Origin: Heterobilharzia americana
Taxonomy: Eukaryota > Platyhelminthes > Trematoda > Strigeidida > Schistosomatidae
Direction of reading: 5' to 3'
DNA: 64,000 bases
Assembly: GCA_944470555.2 (NCBI GenBank)
Contig: OX104130.1
Location: forward strand, 62,129,160 to 62,193,159
Part shown: positions 61,616-64,000 of the stretch, one piece after another
How the letters are laid out: each line of letters opens with the position of its first letter
How positions within the stretch are numbered: the first letter of the stretch is position 1
Program-made: the position numbers and the translations under genes
Notes under the pieces: model-generated
Databases searched by the model: none
What the model saw: the letters and a program-made list of their open reading frames with translations, nothing else
What the model was told of the DNA's origin: nothing

Positions 61616-62332
61616 ACCTCGCCTAGTTTACTAGAGGGTCCTGAGCTAGGATAACAAGGTTGGGCGCAGGGCTAGAAACCCTATCCCGGAGAACCAATCC
61701 AGCTGCTAAAAAAAATCTCAAACCACAAGGAAAATATGAAAAATCAACTGATTCCCTACAAGAATCGGTGAGACAAAGTGATGCCAGTTGGTAAAAGCCT
61801 TCACGAAACAAATTCACCGATGTGTCTCCACTCTCTCTCTCTCTCGACGAAAGCAAAAATAAACATAGCGACATGGAATATCCACACCGTGTTTCAACAT
61901 ACCAAGGATGCACAAATTCCAAAACAAATGAGAAAATATATATCATATAAGTGATAGGAATCTGAGAGGAATCTGCAGATGCAATGCAAGTCGACTCTCC
62001 AAACTGTCAACTACACAGTCAATAATCTACTCCGATATCGTCACCCAGACAACTACCACGATAGAGCACACTGACTTGTGAAGTGGCTATCATCATGTCT
62101 CCAAGAACATCAAAGGCTCTCATGCAGTGGAAACCAATCTCCTCCTCCAACAACAGCATCATGACAGCAAGATGGATTCAACTGAAGAGGAAGGAAACCC
62201 ACAATCATTCAGTGATACGTTAAGCTACGCACCTACAAATAATGGAGATGAAGAGAAGAAGGAGGAATTCTACTGACAACTGCAATCAGTAATCCACATG
62301 ACCACAACACAGTTGGCCACATCAAAATCTCA

Positions 62333-62671
62333 ATGGGCGACATGAATGCCGAACTTGAAGTGGCAAACACAGGAAGAGAACTGATGATGATGATGATGGG
62401 TGGAGAGGCACTCGGTGAGATGATGAATGAGAATGGAGAAGTGTTTGCAGACTTCTGCACATTCAACCAATTGGTGATTGGAGTCAGGCAGTGTGTACAA
62501 ACACAAAGATATTCACAAAGTGAAATGAAGTTGCTTTCACCATTCACCAGACGGACACACTACACTGAAAATCGGATCGACTTACAAGTTGCAAAACACT
62601 ACGCCGGAGAAAGAAGTGAAAAAGAGTGCACTCAAAGACAGAAGACACTTCATCGATACACTCACAACTAA
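62333..62671 (+). pseudogene. RTE copy D endonuclease fragment joined to linker remnant
   Basis: MGDMNAELEVANTGREL, five Met, GGEALGEMMNENGEVFADFC, LVIGVRQ, then NRIDLQ jumping to VAKHYAGERSEKECTQRQKT. In copies A and C the first part is followed by about 600 bases of further endonuclease and linker before kvqyttldkeVKKSALKD-type sequence. Here these are missing, so the C-terminal third of the endonuclease is deleted and the junction is out of frame. Confidence 0.82.
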
Positions 62672-62989
62672 AGTAGAACAGGCTGCTGGTAAGGGGAACG
62701 GAGACATGACAGCACCATATCAAATAACCAGGTTTCCGTATGGGAGGGGAGATATCAACACAGATGAAACCAATGAAAGATGGTGAAGGAAACTTAGTCA
62801 ACACCAAAGAGGAGAAACAAAGTAAACGGTAGACTGACCACTTCAAGTATCTCTTGAATCGACCACCATCACCACCACCAACAACAACACAACCACCTGC
62901 AACTCGTCCAGAAATATCACCAGCAGCACACCCAGCCACAGGATTACCAGTGAACACAAACCCTCCAACAAAAGCAGAAGTCAAGTCCT

Positions 62990-63910
62990 GAAAGCCATCA
63001 AGTTACTGGAATCGAGGAAAGCAGCAGGACCAGATGGAATTCCACCAGAAGCATTAAAAACGGACGCAGAAACATCAGTGGCGGACATCCTCACACCACT
63101 ACTGCAGAAGATTTGGAAGGAAGGAAGGAAGGAAGGAGAGGTACATATTCACTGATTGGAAGAAGGGCCACCTTGTCAAACTCCTAAAGAATGACCACCT
63201 AAGTGTTTGCAAGAACTGGTGCAAAATCATGCTTCATCCCTATTCACACCAAGGAAAATATTAAGCAGCATCATCCTGGAGAGACTGAAGAATGCTCTGC
63301 ATTCAAAATTACGACCGGAACAGGCTGGGTAGTTTACTTCAGGAAAAACAAACCATGTGGGGATCAAGTTCCAGTGCTACCCATTCGCAACATAATAGAA
63401 CACAGCATAGAATGGCAGTCAACTCTTTACATTTCCTCAACTTCATTGACTTCGATAAGGTTTTTTTAGCGTCGATCGAGAAGAAATTTGGCAACTGCTC
63501 CAACACTACGGTTTAGTGCAACAAGCCTTTATCAACCTCATTCAACAACTATATGAAGATGCCACATGCCAAGTGATTCACAATGGGAAGCTCAGTGATG
63601 CTTAAAAGTGAAGACAGGAAGGAGTAAGACAAAGTTGCCACTTACTATCACCGATCATCTTCGTGATTGTGGTCAACTGGACGGAACTGGACTGGATCAT
63701 GCAACAAAGTGTGACGAGCTGTGAGAAGAGGGGCATAGGCTGGCTGGCTGGCTGGACCGATAAAAAGACACCAGAAGGAGATTTGGATTTTGCCAGTGAT
63801 GATGATTTATGTCTAATGTCTTGTGGCACAGACTCGAAGATCTACGGACGAAAACTAACAAGTTGGCAGAAGAGGCAGGGCAGCGAAGATGGGACTTCTT
63901 TCAAGTGAAT
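62990..63910 (+). pseudogene. RTE copy D reverse transcriptase (frameshifted)
   Basis: Fingers (aagttactggaatcgaggaaagcagcaggaccagatgg, family KLLESRKAAGPDGIPPEALK, 62998-63060). Then HHPGETEECSAFKI and IIEHSIEWQSTLYI (frame 63203-63469), where motif A is broken (FIDFDKVF then a stop and SIEKKF). In another frame, GIGWLAGWTDKKTPEGDLDF and ASDDDLCLMSCG (63663-63908), where motif C has ASDDD in place of FADD. The AGWL segment is the short GGCT repeat. Not functional. Confidence 0.82.
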
Positions 63911-64000
63911 ATAGAGAAGACAGAGGTGGTGGTGATACCCAACCAACAACAAGCACCAATCACCATCAACGGGAGCAATCTAAAGGAAGTTGTCTCTTTC

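Larger units (their letters stand above)
61616..64000 (+). mobile_element. RTE/SR2-type retrotransposon, copy D, cut by window end
   Basis: Plus-strand element with a full 5' UTR (cctcgcctagtttactagag at about 61618), a short CT tract, the endonuclease with the shared TWNIHT start and stop, an internal deletion of about 600 bases in the linker, RT fingers and palm, and the start of the thumb at the window end. Tandem-repeat sites are at an early stage: five ATG codons, about 4.5 GGCT units, about 14 bases of CT. It is therefore the unexpanded member of the A/C/D/E lineage. Confidence 0.88.

Overview
This window is repeat-dense, AT-rich eukaryotic DNA with no intact protein-coding gene that I can support. 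The repeat families point to a schistosome blood fluke (genus Schistosoma, inferred): SR2/RTE-type non-LTR retrotransposons with (TAA)n-type 3' tails, Penelope-like elements (PLEs) with a GIY-YIG end, and short tRNA-headed repeats of the Sm-alpha type that carry hammerhead ribozyme (HHR) motifs. Almost every long open frame is either a decayed piece of a retroelement or an artefact of a microsatellite.

Layout. 0-11 kb: two inverted copies of one non-LTR family (150-1118 on +, 8930-10720 on -) share a perfect 408-bp inverted repeat. Between them lie HHR-bearing SINEs and a PLE remnant. 12.8-15 kb: two SINEs of a second HHR family. 15.6-23.3 kb: RTE copy A (-) and RTE copy B (+) lie head to head, and B has a 13-bp target-site duplication. 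25-31 kb: 5'-truncated RTE copy I with a 12-bp duplication, then a PLE flanked by direct repeats that each hold an HHR-like core. 31-36 kb: tRNA-like SINEs, a PLE fragment and RTE fragment K. 38.4 kb: a possible Mutator-type transposase fragment. 38.7-43.7 kb: RTE copy C (-), hugely swollen by internal microsatellites and carrying a nested RTE fragment H with a 15-bp duplication. 47.6-52.7 kb: two more perfect inverted repeats (241 and 341 bp) and a rearranged RTE cluster (G, F, E), with E inserted in a second PLE. 54-60 kb: the two best preserved hammerheads. 61.6-64 kb: RTE copy D (+), cut by the window end.

Two themes stand out. First, four RTE copies (A, C, D, E) share the same inactivating changes near the start of the endonuclease and a common set of tandem-repeat seeds: ATG, GGCT, GA and AGCTG. 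These range from a few units (D) to 202 in-frame ATG codons (C). This looks like a non-autonomous lineage that carries and enlarges microsatellites. Second, self-cleaving ribozyme motifs recur: three sequence variants of tRNA-headed SINE and the PLE terminal repeats all carry a hammerhead layout. Perfect inverted repeats between paralogous elements, with abrupt loss of identity at their edges, suggest gene conversion or inversion between inverted copies.

Limits: boundaries of decayed repeats are approximate (tens of bases), identities were compared by eye, family names are from recognition rather than a search, and microsatellite lengths may reflect assembly as much as biology.
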